Assembly (NCBI GenBank): GCA_027306695.1
Contig: DAHUZH010000004.1
Coordinates: 1-64,000, forward strand
Length of the DNA stretch: 64,000 nucleotides
DNA from: Acidobacteriaceae bacterium
GTDB lineage: Bacteria > Acidobacteriota > Terriglobia > Terriglobales > Acidobacteriaceae
Direction of reading: 5' to 3'
Part shown: in pieces, positions 16,514 to 25,633 of the stretch
Position numbering within the stretch: position 1 is the stretch's first letter
How the letters are laid out: each line of letters starts with the position of its first letter
Notes under the pieces: generated by a model
The model's input: the letters and a program-made list of their open reading frames with translations, nothing else
Told to the model about the DNA's origin: nothing
Database searches by the model: none
Position numbers and translations under genes: made by a program

Positions 16514-18199
16514 CTATTGCAGCATGCCGACTTTCAGCAGATACACGGAGGGCGCCGGATTCAACGCCAGATTGAGGATTCCACTGCCTGTCAGGCTGAT
16601 CTGGTCGGCCACAACCTCGCCCAGCACGAACGTGCCGCTGCTGGAGCCGCCAGTCAAACTAAAGACATCGGAGTAGCTGGTGGAGTGGAAATAGAGCGCG
16701 CCAGAAAAAGACAAGGCCCCAGAACCGGTAAATGTGGGTTGGATGGTGTTCGCGTGGTCCTGATACATCAGGATTCCGCGACTGCCCGGACTGCCACGGG
16801 AATCGCTGGTGTCGCCGCCAGCGTCCCAATAGGTTCCATTGGTCGCACACTGCCCCCACAGTACATTCCCATTTAGAGTGTTGGGCATGTTCAGGGCCGT
16901 GCTCGGCGCGCTTCCATCGCAGGTCAAAGATGTGGACGGCACTGGAATCAATGAGTTGGAACAGCCGGAACATCCGTGGATATCGACCGATCCAGAATAG
17001 AAATAGAACATCACGCCGTCCGTCTGCTGGCCCACGCTGCTGGAAAGCGGACTGCAGCTCGGTTTGCAAGGTGTCGCCATCCGCAGCGTGGCGCTGCCGC
17101 CTGCATTCAGCGAATTACCCATGTAATAAATGCCGGGTAGAAAAATGTAGGTTTGATAGCCGTTGGTTCGGATGCCGTTGGGATAGTAGCCTGGCGACAT
17201 CTCAATGCAAGGATTGCTGGTGTCGGGGCAGCCATCTTGCCCCGCTATCGATAGGCTCTGGGCTTTTTGCACGGAAGCTCCATTCAATCCGCTGGCTGGT
17301 GTGATCGACTTCACGGACAACGGTGTGCTGACACCCGCATATGGATCGCTGATGGGAAATACCCCTCCTGCCCACGTTCCCGTTGTCCCGCCGTTAAAGC
17401 CGCCGCCCCAGCATTGCGTCGGTGCTTTCGTCGGTCCGCCCACGGTCGCCACGTCGGAGCCTGTGCCTTTCGGTCCTCCCGCACTGGTGTTAATGATGCC
17501 GGATGGCTGGCAGTCGATGGCAGTTGTGCTGCTGGAGTTGACCTGAAGCGCGCGTTGCGGTCCGCCCACAATGTTCAACGCTCCTCCTCCACTGTAGGTG
17601 AAGGCGCCATACGCCGTGGGACTCAGCACGAGCACCGGCGCGGCCTCTTTCTCCTGCACCAGCCCGCAGGTACACGAAGCGGCGACTTGCTGATATCGGG
17701 TCCCATTCAGCGTGAACAGGAAATGCGTCTTTACGTTTTCCGTCACTGTCACCTTTAGAAATGGGTAGCTGGTGATCGAGGACGGCGGCGCAGTTGTACC
17801 TGGAACGGAAGTAGGGAAGGTCCAGGCAACCGAGTTGGAGGTCGTGTTGGTGTTCAGACCGGCCCCATTGTACCCATTCGCATTCGCATAAAAGCAGATG
17901 GTCCCGTCGGGATTGGCGCTACAGCTTCCATTGGTTCCCGGAGTGAAACCCATGTTCGGCAGCGACAAACCGGCCACCAGCCCGGACATATCCAGCGCGC
18001 CCGCTTGGCAGGCCGCATCTGCGGCAGACTGCTCCGCCTGGCGATGGAACCAGAGGTTCGTCAAATCGACGGCGAAGCCAACGATGGCCAATAGAAACAG
18101 GGCCAGCATCAACAGCAGGGAGACGAGCATCTGTCCGGACTCGTGGCCTTCGGCAGTGCCAGCGCGCGGTAGCAGTCGGGTTTTTCTGTTTGGCTGCAT
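16514..18199 (-). CDS. TadG-like pilus-associated protein
   Basis: This is a membrane-anchored, mostly extracytoplasmic protein of the Tad locus. The N-terminus carries the TadE/G-type signature: a basic start, then QMLVSLLLMLALFLLAIVG and AVDLTNLWFHRQAEQSAADA (about residues 23-62), which matches the putative Flp-assembly TadG N-terminal domain. The following 500 residues are rich in Gly, Ser, Thr and Cys. The cysteine pairs (GCPDTSNPC, TPCKPSC, GCSGC) suggest disulfides. I see no clear von Willebrand A metal site (DxSxS), which many TadG proteins have. It is 3 bases downstream of tadE. The N-terminal assignment is good; the function of the long C-terminal region is unknown. Confidence 0.78.
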   Translation of the reverse strand: MQPNRKTRLLPRAGTAEGHESGQMLVSLLLMLALFLLAIVGFAVDLTNLWFHRQAEQSAADAACQAGALDMSGLVAGLSLPNMGFTPGTNGSCSANPDGTICFYANANGYNGAGLNTNTTSNSVAWTFPTSVPGTTAPPSSITSYPFLKVTVTENVKTHFLFTLNGTRYQQVAASCTCGLVQEKEAAPVLVLSPTAYGAFTYSGGGALNIVGGPQRALQVNSSSTTAIDCQPSGIINTSAGGPKGTGSDVATVGGPTKAPTQCWGGGFNGGTTGTWAGGVFPISDPYAGVSTPLSVKSITPASGLNGASVQKAQSLSIAGQDGCPDTSNPCIEMSPGYYPNGIRTNGYQTYIFLPGIYYMGNSLNAGGSATLRMATPCKPSCSPLSSSVGQQTDGVMFYFYSGSVDIHGCSGCSNSLIPVPSTSLTCDGSAPSTALNMPNTLNGNVLWGQCATNGTYWDAGGDTSDSRGSPGSRGILMYQDHANTIQPTFTGSGALSFSGALYFHSTSYSDVFSLTGGSSSGTFVLGEVVADQISLTGSGILNLALNPAPSVYLLKVGMLQ

Positions 18200-18202
18200 G
18201 TC

Positions 18203-18697
18203 CTAGTAAGTAATGCGTCCCTGCGCGCTGAGTTGAATGGTATGGACGATGCCGGGAAGCTGGATGTACGGCACATAGGTGTACGTAATTGCAATGTTCA
18301 CCCTGGAGGGCGGACTGGAGCTGGCGTCGGGATACGTCACCTGCACCGCCATTTGCGAGATGTTGTGAAACGAGTAAGAGGCCGCGCTTTTGACCACCGC
18401 CACCACGTTTGCGCCGGACGAGTCCGAGCAACCGCTGCTGGGTCCGCTGCAATTGGTGCTGTCCGTCCCATGCACAATGGCATACCGCACGCCCTGCCGC
18501 GCCGCGTCTCCCAGCACGCTGTAGGTATAAGTGAGCATGCACATTTCAAACAGCCAGAAGACCATGGGCAGCGCCACCAGCAACGCCAGCGCCGCTTCCA
18601 CGAGTAACGACCCGTCGTCGGAGCGTAGAAAGCGTCTTCGGCGCAGCAGGGACTGCGTGTGCAGTAACAGTCTTCGCGATGGATTGGAATGCCTCAT
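18203..18697 (-). CDS. tadE: TadE-family minor pilin-like protein
   Basis: This is a pseudopilin-like component of the Tad machine. The 164-residue protein has a basic N-terminus and the TadE motif DDGSLLVEAALALLVALP, with Glu five residues into the hydrophobic helix (about 27-50), then a soluble domain with one CSGPSSGCS cysteine pair. The segment before the helix is a plausible substrate for the TadV peptidase. It starts at ATG 18697, directly after the stop of the upstream tadE-like gene (18698-18700), and its own stop is 3 bases before the tadG-like gene, so the three genes form one tight unit. Confidence 0.88.
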   Translation of the reverse strand: MRHSNPSRRLLLHTQSLLRRRRFLRSDDGSLLVEAALALLVALPMVFWLFEMCMLTYTYSVLGDAARQGVRYAIVHGTDSTNCSGPSSGCSDSSGANVVAVVKSAASYSFHNISQMAVQVTYPDASSSPPSRVNIAITYTYVPYIQLPGIVHTIQLSAQGRITY

Positions 18698-19246
18698 TTA
18701 ATCCAACACCCGCATGGAAACCTGACGGTGGAATTTGAGCGACGGGACCAGCGAATAGGAAAAGAAGCTGAGTGGAATTGGCGGCTGCACGGTATAGGTC
18801 ACGTCCACGCGGTTCAACAGAAAAGTCGGCGCTTCCGGGTCCGTGCCCGGCGTGTACGAGGCCCCACTCGGCCCGTAGCTGTCGCATAGCGTCGTCATAT
18901 TGTTGCTGGTCACGCCGATCTCTTTGGAGCAGACCTGCACCGTCGTGGTCGTCGAGGAACTGGCCAGGCTGGAGAGATCGCTGACGGCCAGCGCCGCCAC
19001 CGAAGTAATGCTGGAGATTGGCCCGGCGGCGGGCAGGCTGCTCTGCCCCGGCGATTCATAGCCTTGTATGGAATACTCCGCGGCATTGCGCGCGGACGAA
19101 CTCAGGTTCGCGGCGACGATAAAAAAATAGCCGAAGTCCACGGCGGCGACGACCAGCAGAATTAGGAGCGGCAGGAACAATGCGGTCTCCAGCAGGCTTT
19201 GACCGCCGTCATTGCGAATGTCTTTTTGCCGCGTCCGTCGATTCAT
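18698..19246 (-). CDS. Second TadE-family minor pilin-like protein (TadE/TadF type)
   Basis: This 182-residue protein has the TadE/F layout: a basic start, then GGQSLLETALFLPLLILLVVAA, with the conserved Glu in the N-terminal helix, and a Ser/Thr-rich soluble part with two cysteines (QVCSKEIG, TLCDSYG). I chose ATG 19246 over an in-frame GTG at 19255 because AAGG lies about nine bases upstream of the ATG. It is the first gene of the minor-pilin unit and abuts tadE with no gap. It is divergent from the polytopic protein gene at 19411, so the promoter should lie in 19247-19410. Confidence 0.85.
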   Translation of the reverse strand: MNRRTRQKDIRNDGGQSLLETALFLPLLILLVVAAVDFGYFFIVAANLSSSARNAAEYSIQGYESPGQSSLPAAGPISSITSVAALAVSDLSSLASSSTTTTVQVCSKEIGVTSNNMTTLCDSYGPSGASYTPGTDPEAPTFLLNRVDVTYTVQPPIPLSFFSYSLVPSLKFHRQVSMRVLD

Positions 19247-19410
19247 TGTCCGCACCTTTTCTTCTTCTTCCGCTCCGCGAGGCCCCCAGAATTCTCTGAA
19301 TTTCTCACGGAAGCCATCGATTCCGGTAATGATTTTTTGTCCTGTTGCCGATAACTTCCGTAATAGCTTGCAACAGCGATCCCAGGCAAAACGAGGAATT
19401 CTCCACCCCG

Positions 19411-20916
19411 ATGGTTACTTGCGTAATTACAGTAAAGGACACGTATTCAAAGTATCGGCGTTCGCGGAAATTTCTTGAGAAGCTATCCAGCTTTCCCGCT
19501 CTACTTGCCGTTCTACTGGCCGCCATCGTCTTTCTCGTGCTTCCGAAAACCATTGCCGATCCCGATTTGGGCTGGCATCTGCGCAACGCCCAGTATCAAC
19601 TGCAGCATCACGCTTTTCTTCGCCAGGACCTTTATTCCTTCACCACCCACGGCAAGCCGTGGATGGACCATGAATGGCTGGCGGAGATTCCGTATTACCT
19701 TGCCTGGCGCTGGTTCGGTCCACGCGGAGTTTTCTTTGTCATGTATGCCGCCATCTCGGCCATACTGCTGGGTGTTTTCGGTCTGGCCACGATGCAGTCG
19801 CGGAATGTGAAGGCCGCGTTTCTGGTTTCCTTCCTTGCCATCTTTCTGGCGACGGTTTCCTTCGGCCCGCGCACGCTGCTGTTCGGCTGGATATTTCTTG
19901 TCGTGGAACTGGCCATTCTGTATCGCTTTTGCGAGGGGCGCGACTTCACCGTCGCACTCCCATTTATTTTTCTTTTGTGGGTCAACACCCACGGCTCCTG
20001 GCTCATTGGGCTGGTGCTGCTGGGACTGTTTGCGCTCTCTGGCTGCGTGGAAGGGACATGGGGGTCGATCGATGCCACGCGCTGGAGCGCACCTCAGATG
20101 CGCAAGCTGGCGTGGGTTGCAGCGCTCTCGCTACTCGCGCTGTTTGTGAATCCCTACGGCTGGCGGCTGGTGGCCTATCCGTTCGACCTGGCCTTCCATC
20201 AGAAACTGAACATTGCGAATGTCCTGGAATGGCGAAGTCTGGATTTTCATTCTGTCCGAGGAAAGATCGTGCTGGCCATGCTGGCCGGCGCCATCGTTCT
20301 GCAACTAGTCCGGCGAAGGCGATGGTGGCTGCATGAACTGACCTTCGTGCTGCTGGGAACCTATGCCAGTTTTACCTATTCACGCTTTTTGTTTCTGGCA
20401 GCCATTTTGATTCTTCCATTTCTTGCCAACGATCTGCGTGGGTGGGTCCCGCCGTACCGTGCCGAACGCGATAAGCCGTGGCTGAATGCTGGCGTCCTGC
20501 TGATATGCGTAGTTGCCGTCTGCCTGAAATTTCCCACTGACCGGAAATTGATCGCCGCCGAAGCCAGCCAGTACCCCGTCCATGCGCAGACATATCTACA
20601 TAATTTTCATCCCCAGGGAAATGTCTTGAACGACTTTCTCTGGGGCGGGTATTTGATATGGAATGTGCGGCAAATTCCCGTGTTCGTCGATTCCCGCATC
20701 GATGTTTTCGAGCGCAACGGCGTCTTCAAGGCTTATCTGGATCTGACGCAATTACGCGGCAGCCTGGGTGTGCTCGACAAGTATTCCATTCGCTATGTGC
20801 TGTTCAGAAAGAAGTCCCCGGTCAGTTATCTGCTGGAACACACTCCAGGATGGAAGATCGATTATGCAGACGACACCGCCATACTTTTTGAAAAGACAGG
20901 GAACGCAAAACAATGA
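19411..20916 (+). CDS. Polytopic membrane protein with GT-C-like motif
   Basis: This 501-residue integral membrane protein has about ten hydrophobic spans. After the first span it carries DPDLGWHLRNA (about 50-60) and KPWMDHEWLAE (82-92). This acidic motif in the first large extracytoplasmic loop resembles GT-C glycosyltransferases that use polyprenyl-linked sugars. The last 100 residues form a soluble tail with VFVDSRIDVFERNG. I chose ATG 19411 (MVTCVITVK) from several upstream in-frame ATGs because it leaves a normal-length N-terminus; no ribosome-binding site decides it. The stop overlaps the next start by four bases, so the two genes are translationally coupled. The glycosyltransferase role is inference. 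Confidence 0.7.
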   Translation: MVTCVITVKDTYSKYRRSRKFLEKLSSFPALLAVLLAAIVFLVLPKTIADPDLGWHLRNAQYQLQHHAFLRQDLYSFTTHGKPWMDHEWLAEIPYYLAWRWFGPRGVFFVMYAAISAILLGVFGLATMQSRNVKAAFLVSFLAIFLATVSFGPRTLLFGWIFLVVELAILYRFCEGRDFTVALPFIFLLWVNTHGSWLIGLVLLGLFALSGCVEGTWGSIDATRWSAPQMRKLAWVAALSLLALFVNPYGWRLVAYPFDLAFHQKLNIANVLEWRSLDFHSVRGKIVLAMLAGAIVLQLVRRRRWWLHELTFVLLGTYASFTYSRFLFLAAILILPFLANDLRGWVPPYRAERDKPWLNAGVLLICVVAVCLKFPTDRKLIAAEASQYPVHAQTYLHNFHPQGNVLNDFLWGGYLIWNVRQIPVFVDSRIDVFERNGVFKAYLDLTQLRGSLGVLDKYSIRYVLFRKKSPVSYLLEHTPGWKIDYADDTAILFEKTGNAKQ

Positions 20917-22046
20917 TGCCTCACGATGTGCAAACGAAACGCGAAAAATTTGGGCCGCTGGCAAAAGCCCTGTATTTTCTGGCGACGGTGCAGATCACCT
21001 GGTATTACCTGGGCCACGTCTCTTTATATATGTACCGATGGCGGTATGAACACGGCGTAGACCGCATGCCCTTTCAAGGTCGCCTGATGATGATGTTTCT
21101 GCTGCGCTGGTCGCATCATAGCGCCGCGTGCATCGCGATGGTGAATGCGATGAAAAAAATCGCGCCATGGGTCATGCCTTACGCCATTGCACCTGAAACC
21201 ATCCTGCAGATTTGCGTGGACATCGCTTGTGTCGTCCTAACTGGGGTCATCGCGACGCGAATCTACCAGGCCAGCTCGAAGGAGCGGCTGCTGGTTTTCT
21301 GGATCTATCCGCTGGTGCTGGCGATGTGTGTAACGACCTACATGCTGCATACGATGCAGAACCTGCGCTACTACTACGATTTCCCCAGCCTGCTGTTTTT
21401 TTCCGCCGGCCTGTATCTGATCTATTTTCGCCATCATCCAGCCCTGTTTGCCGCTTTATTCCTGGTGGGGACGATCAATCGTGAAACGACCCTTTTTCTC
21501 TTGCTGTTCTATGTTCTGGCATATCTGGCGCGAAATGGTCCGGCTAGCGATAGCAGTATCGATTGGCGGCGTCTGCGCGACCTGAGAATCTGGGTTGTGG
21601 TCGCGCCGCTTGCCGCTGCTTGGCTGGCTTGGCATGTATGGGTGGGCTGGGTCTTCCGGCAGAATTCGTCGGAGTTTTCCTGGCGTCTTTTCGTCAACCT
21701 GGGGCTGGTGCTGTTGCCGTTGTCGTGGCCGCAGATGCTGGGCGCGGGCTGCTATATGTTCCCAGTCATTTTTCTCTTTCGCCGCTCCATTCAGGACCCC
21801 ATACTTCGTATTTGGCTGTGGACGCTTCCAGCGTGGTTCGGCCTTATGTTCTTTTATGGCATCCTGATTGAAACCAGAATCTTCGGAGAACTGATCGCCT
21901 ATCTGGCGTGCTTGACCGCGCTCATCGCGGAGCAGGAGATATTGACGCGGCTCAAGGGGCAAGGCTGGTTAAAGATTCCCGAGGAGACACCGGACCCGAT
22001 GACGGAAGATTGTCAGGACGACAGCATGCTGTCAGTTTTGCGGTAG
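20913..22046 (+). CDS. Polytopic membrane protein of unknown function, coupled to upstream gene
   Basis: This 377-residue membrane protein has roughly eight to nine spans. Distinct pieces are WRYEHGVDRMPFQGRLMMMFLLRW near the N-terminus, TYMLHTMQNLRYYYDFPSLLFFS in the middle, and VGTINRETTLFLLLFYVL. The Arg-Glu pair in TINRET recalls integral-membrane sugar-transfer proteins, but I cannot assign a family. It starts at ATG 20913 inside the end of the upstream gene (a four-base ATGA overlap). Its last 15 bases overlap the 3' end of the convergent GT39 gene. It probably works with the upstream protein. Confidence 0.75.
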   Translation: MMPHDVQTKREKFGPLAKALYFLATVQITWYYLGHVSLYMYRWRYEHGVDRMPFQGRLMMMFLLRWSHHSAACIAMVNAMKKIAPWVMPYAIAPETILQICVDIACVVLTGVIATRIYQASSKERLLVFWIYPLVLAMCVTTYMLHTMQNLRYYYDFPSLLFFSAGLYLIYFRHHPALFAALFLVGTINRETTLFLLLFYVLAYLARNGPASDSSIDWRRLRDLRIWVVVAPLAAAWLAWHVWVGWVFRQNSSEFSWRLFVNLGLVLLPLSWPQMLGAGCYMFPVIFLFRRSIQDPILRIWLWTLPAWFGLMFFYGILIETRIFGELIAYLACLTALIAEQEILTRLKGQGWLKIPEETPDPMTEDCQDDSMLSVLR

Positions 22047-23978
22047 CGTAAGCGGTCGGTCGGTCAATAATTCTTTATCAGAAAGTTCCTGCACCAGATA
22101 GCTATGCTTGCCGAGTAAATTCTCGACGTGCTGGCGGTAATCCGGTGGAACGAAGAGAAATTTACGCGGCCCGTGTCCCCACATCGCCAAGATCTGCGCG
22201 TCATCCAGAAAAATGTGCGGAGCGTCGGGATAGTCCGATCCCCACAGCATGGATGTTGTCCGCCCATTCACCAGCAACGCGCGCCGCTGCGTATAAAAAA
22301 TAATCGATGAACCATAGGACTGATCTCCGTAAAGGACAAGCACATCGTTGGGGGCCGCGAGTTCGTTAATAGTATTGGCCATGGTGCGGGAGGAAAGCAT
22401 CGGCTCAAATCGCGCGTAGGCGATGTGCGCGGCGACCAGGAACATAGCGGCCGTCATCGCGGTGGTGAAGGTGGCGCGCAGGTGTTGTTGATGCACACGC
22501 ATCCACCAGGCCACGCTTGGGCCAATCAGAAACGTAATCGCAGCCAACGCCGCAGGCAGGCGGAGCGCGGCAAACGACGGCCCGGTCAGGTCGAAGAAAT
22601 GGGACATGGAAAGTGAATAGCCTCCGACATCGCGATGCGCCAGCAACGCCCCAATATCGAAAACATACGGCAGATGCCGCGAGGCCCACAGTCCGTATCC
22701 CAACGCAATCGCCGCGCCCAGGCCAACGAGCGCAAACAGGGCATGCGCGCCCGTAAGCCAGCGCATGTCAATACGCCGTTCTGTGGCCGGTTCGGTGCTC
22801 AGGTCCATTTCGAGCTTCGCCAGCGCCATGGCCGTCAAAAGCAGCAATGGGAAGTAGGCCGGATAGGTGTAGTACTCCTGGTTGGTCGAAAGTGAGAAGA
22901 AGAACAGGATAAACGCGGCGTACAACGCGAGCAGCAGGGTAGTCTTCCCGGCAAAGTCCAGGTCTCGGCATCGTTTCCATGCAAAGTCTTTGCCATCCGC
23001 CCGATGTTTGCGCCACGCGGCATAGAGAGTTGCGGGCCAGAAAAGGCTCCACGGAAAAAGCCACACCAGATGCAGTCCCCAGAACAGATAGCCGGGCAGC
23101 TTGTTGTAGTCGTGTGGGTAGCGCCTGCCGAGGAAGCGCAGGACGTGCTCGTTGATGAAGTAGAAATAAAAAAATCCGTGAACATTTCCTGGCGTTGGAA
23201 TGTTGCCGACGGGATGGCCGTGGTCGGGATTGTGCAGTCCGGCCAGAATGTGCCACGGCGCGGCAATCAACAGGAACAGCAGCGTCCCGGTCAGCAGACG
23301 AAATTCTCGCCAGCGTCGCCACTGGCCGGTGAGCAGCAAATAGGGGATAATTCCGCCTAGAAAAAACACTGGCGCAATCAAACCTTTGGCGAGCATGGCC
23401 AGCGCCAGCAAAGCGTAGGTGGCGTAGAGACGCGCGGGCTTGCGGTCTTCCAGCCCTGTGAGAAATAAATACAGGCCAAGTGCGACCAGCAGCGTCAGGA
23501 TCGACTCAGGAATGAAATAGCGGGTGAATAAAAATACGCCAATCGAGGTGAGAAACGCGAGCGCCGCGTAGAAGGCCGCGCGTTCACTGTACGCGCGCCG
23601 TCCCCACAGCAGCGCGAGGATGGCGCAGCCCAGGGCCGCCAGCGCCTCCGGCAGATGTGTCGCGAAGGAGTTGAAGCCGAAGATTTTGTAATCGACGGCG
23701 ACCAGCCAGTATGGCAGAGGCGGCTTTTCCAGATAGCGAATGCCATCGACTCTCAGCGTGACCCAGTGGCCGGTGAGCGCGATATGTTGCGCGGCCTGCG
23801 CGTGGGTCGCGTCGGCGTCGTCCAGCAGGGAGGGCGCAAACAGCGCCGCGAAGTATACGGCCAAAAAAATGGTGAGGATCAGCAGCCACTCCGCACGTCG
23901 CGAGAGAGGGAAGTCGCCGGATGCGCGCGGCGCATCTGGATCGAAAACTACAGGAGCGTGCGGAGGTCTCATGCGCAT
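22032..23978 (-). CDS. GT39/ArnT-like glycosyltransferase
   Basis: This is a polytopic inner-membrane glycosyltransferase of the dolichyl-phosphate-mannose/ArnT type, which transfers a sugar from a polyprenyl-phosphate donor to lipid or protein on the periplasmic face. The first loop has DDADATHAQAAQHI (the acidic catalytic motif) and YLEKPPLPYW, typical of ArnT relatives. About eleven more spans follow, and then a 130-residue soluble domain with LYGDQSYGSSIIFYT. I set the start at ATG 23978, since the frame upstream begins with a TTG lacking a ribosome-binding site; ATG 23972 is also possible. With 648 residues it is slightly long for the family. Its target is unknown; the tad locus is close by. 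Confidence 0.85.
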   Translation of the reverse strand: MRMRPPHAPVVFDPDAPRASGDFPLSRRAEWLLILTIFLAVYFAALFAPSLLDDADATHAQAAQHIALTGHWVTLRVDGIRYLEKPPLPYWLVAVDYKIFGFNSFATHLPEALAALGCAILALLWGRRAYSERAAFYAALAFLTSIGVFLFTRYFIPESILTLLVALGLYLFLTGLEDRKPARLYATYALLALAMLAKGLIAPVFFLGGIIPYLLLTGQWRRWREFRLLTGTLLFLLIAAPWHILAGLHNPDHGHPVGNIPTPGNVHGFFYFYFINEHVLRFLGRRYPHDYNKLPGYLFWGLHLVWLFPWSLFWPATLYAAWRKHRADGKDFAWKRCRDLDFAGKTTLLLALYAAFILFFFSLSTNQEYYTYPAYFPLLLLTAMALAKLEMDLSTEPATERRIDMRWLTGAHALFALVGLGAAIALGYGLWASRHLPYVFDIGALLAHRDVGGYSLSMSHFFDLTGPSFAALRLPAALAAITFLIGPSVAWWMRVHQQHLRATFTTAMTAAMFLVAAHIAYARFEPMLSSRTMANTINELAAPNDVLVLYGDQSYGSSIIFYTQRRALLVNGRTTSMLWGSDYPDAPHIFLDDAQILAMWGHGPRKFLFVPPDYRQHVENLLGKHSYLVQELSDKELLTDRPLTLPQN

Positions 23979-24076
23979 AAAAAACAAACAAAGTTAGGAT
24001 AGCAGTCCATTCTTCGCCCACTTTGCGGCGGCGTTCGTGTAAGTTTGCATTCGTGGGCACTGTTCGAGTTCCTGAG

Positions 24077-25633
24077 ATGACGACCTACGCCGCTGTCGAT
24101 ATCGGCTCCAATTCCGTCCGGCTGAAGATTGCCGCCGTGCGCAATCACCGCCTGCGGACGTTGCACGAAGATCGCGAGATCACGCGGTTGGGCGAAAGCG
24201 TGTTTGAAAGCGGAGTGGTATCGCCGGAGTCGATGGCGAACACAATCCGCGCGCTGCGGCGTTTTCATCGCGCGGTGCAGGCGCACGCCGTGGATAAGCT
24301 GCGCGTGGTGGCGACCAGCGCGCTTCGCGATGCGCGCAATCAGCATGCCTTTCATGCCTGGGTCAAATCCGCGACGGGATGGAAGGTGGAGATTATTTCC
24401 GGCCTTGAAGAAGGCCGCCTGATCCATCTGGGAGTGGTCTCGAACGAGCCGACCGCGCGGGGACGCTGCTTTCTGGTGGACCTCGGCGGCGGCAGTTGCG
24501 AGATTATTTTTTCCGAGCATGCGGCGATCCGCGAGATGGTCAGCCTTCCCTTAGGTGCGGTCCGGCTGACGCGGGAATTTCTTCGTCGCGATCCGCCGAC
24601 ACCGGAAGAAGTGACGCGCATGCAGGACTTCATCCGTCGCGAGCTACGGCGCGCCGAGCAGAGAATCGGCGGCGAGCGCGTGGCGACCGTAATCGCAACG
24701 TCGGGCACGGCGGCCGCATTGTCCGCAGCCGCGCAGGCCATCACCAAGGCCGGTGACAAGACAGGCGCGAAGGCAGTGCCCAGCAACAAATTAGGCGTAC
24801 GCACACCGACGACCGCAGTCCGCAAACTGGCCGATAAATTGAAGCGGATGTCGGTGACACAGCGCAATGCGGTCCCAGGGATCGGGCCCAAGCGTTCGGA
24901 GATCATCGTTGCGGGCGCGCACGTCTATGCGGAGTTGCTGGAGCGGCTGCATCTGCCCGGCTTTCGCTATTCTCCGATGGGCCTGCGCGACGGCGTTCTG
25001 GCGCTGATGCTTGCCGAAGGCGACACACACACCTCCGCCCACCAGCATTTTGAGCAGGAGCGATGGGCCAGCGTGCTGGAACTGTGCCGCCACTACGGTG
25101 TCGATCCGAAACGTCAGGAACCGGTCGTGCAACACGTCGGGCAGTTTTTCGATGATTTGAAAAAAGTGCATCAGTTGCCAGCGGAGTACAAGCTGTGGCT
25201 CAAAGCAGCGGCCATGATGCACTCCGTCGGAAAATTCATGAACTATCAAGGGCATCATCGCCACACCCAGTACATTGTCGCCAACTCGGAACTGTATGGA
25301 TTTACTCCGGAGCAGCGGCTGATTGTTTCCGCGATTACACGCTACCTGGGAAAATCGAGGCCTGCGCCGGGGGACCGCGTAATGCGCAGCATTCCTCTGG
25401 AGCAGCATGCGTATGTGCGCCGCGCCGCGGTGTTGCTGCGCATGGCCGTGGCGCTGCACCAGGACAAATCCACAGACCTGTTACGCGTCCGCATCCATGT
25501 CACGCCCAAGAGCGTAACCATCGAATTGAGACCGGGAAAGATCCGCGCGGACCTGGAATTGTGGTCGCTGCGAAAAGAAGCCAGCTACTTTCGAGAGGTT
25601 TTCGCGCGCGATTTTTTGGTTGCGTTGGCTTGA
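24077..25633 (+). CDS. ppx: Exopolyphosphatase/guanosine pentaphosphate phosphatase (Ppx/GppA)
   Basis: This enzyme of the ASKHA phosphotransfer fold removes phosphate from polyphosphate or pppGpp. The 518-residue protein has the first phosphate loop AAVDIGSNSVRLKI at 5-18 and the second, FLVDLGGGSCEIIFSE, near 135-150. Its C-terminal half contains an HD-type helical domain (AAMMHSVGKFMNYQGHHRH and FTPEQRLIVSAITRYLG), as in GppA. I chose ATG 24077 rather than the ATG 18 codons upstream because the family starts a few residues before the phosphate loop. Its 3' end overlaps the convergent sixA gene by 49 bases, and ppk1 lies 2.5 kb away. Ppx and GppA cannot be told apart with confidence. Confidence 0.92.
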   Translation: MTTYAAVDIGSNSVRLKIAAVRNHRLRTLHEDREITRLGESVFESGVVSPESMANTIRALRRFHRAVQAHAVDKLRVVATSALRDARNQHAFHAWVKSATGWKVEIISGLEEGRLIHLGVVSNEPTARGRCFLVDLGGGSCEIIFSEHAAIREMVSLPLGAVRLTREFLRRDPPTPEEVTRMQDFIRRELRRAEQRIGGERVATVIATSGTAAALSAAAQAITKAGDKTGAKAVPSNKLGVRTPTTAVRKLADKLKRMSVTQRNAVPGIGPKRSEIIVAGAHVYAELLERLHLPGFRYSPMGLRDGVLALMLAEGDTHTSAHQHFEQERWASVLELCRHYGVDPKRQEPVVQHVGQFFDDLKKVHQLPAEYKLWLKAAAMMHSVGKFMNYQGHHRHTQYIVANSELYGFTPEQRLIVSAITRYLGKSRPAPGDRVMRSIPLEQHAYVRRAAVLLRMAVALHQDKSTDLLRVRIHVTPKSVTIELRPGKIRADLELWSLRKEASYFREVFARDFLVALA

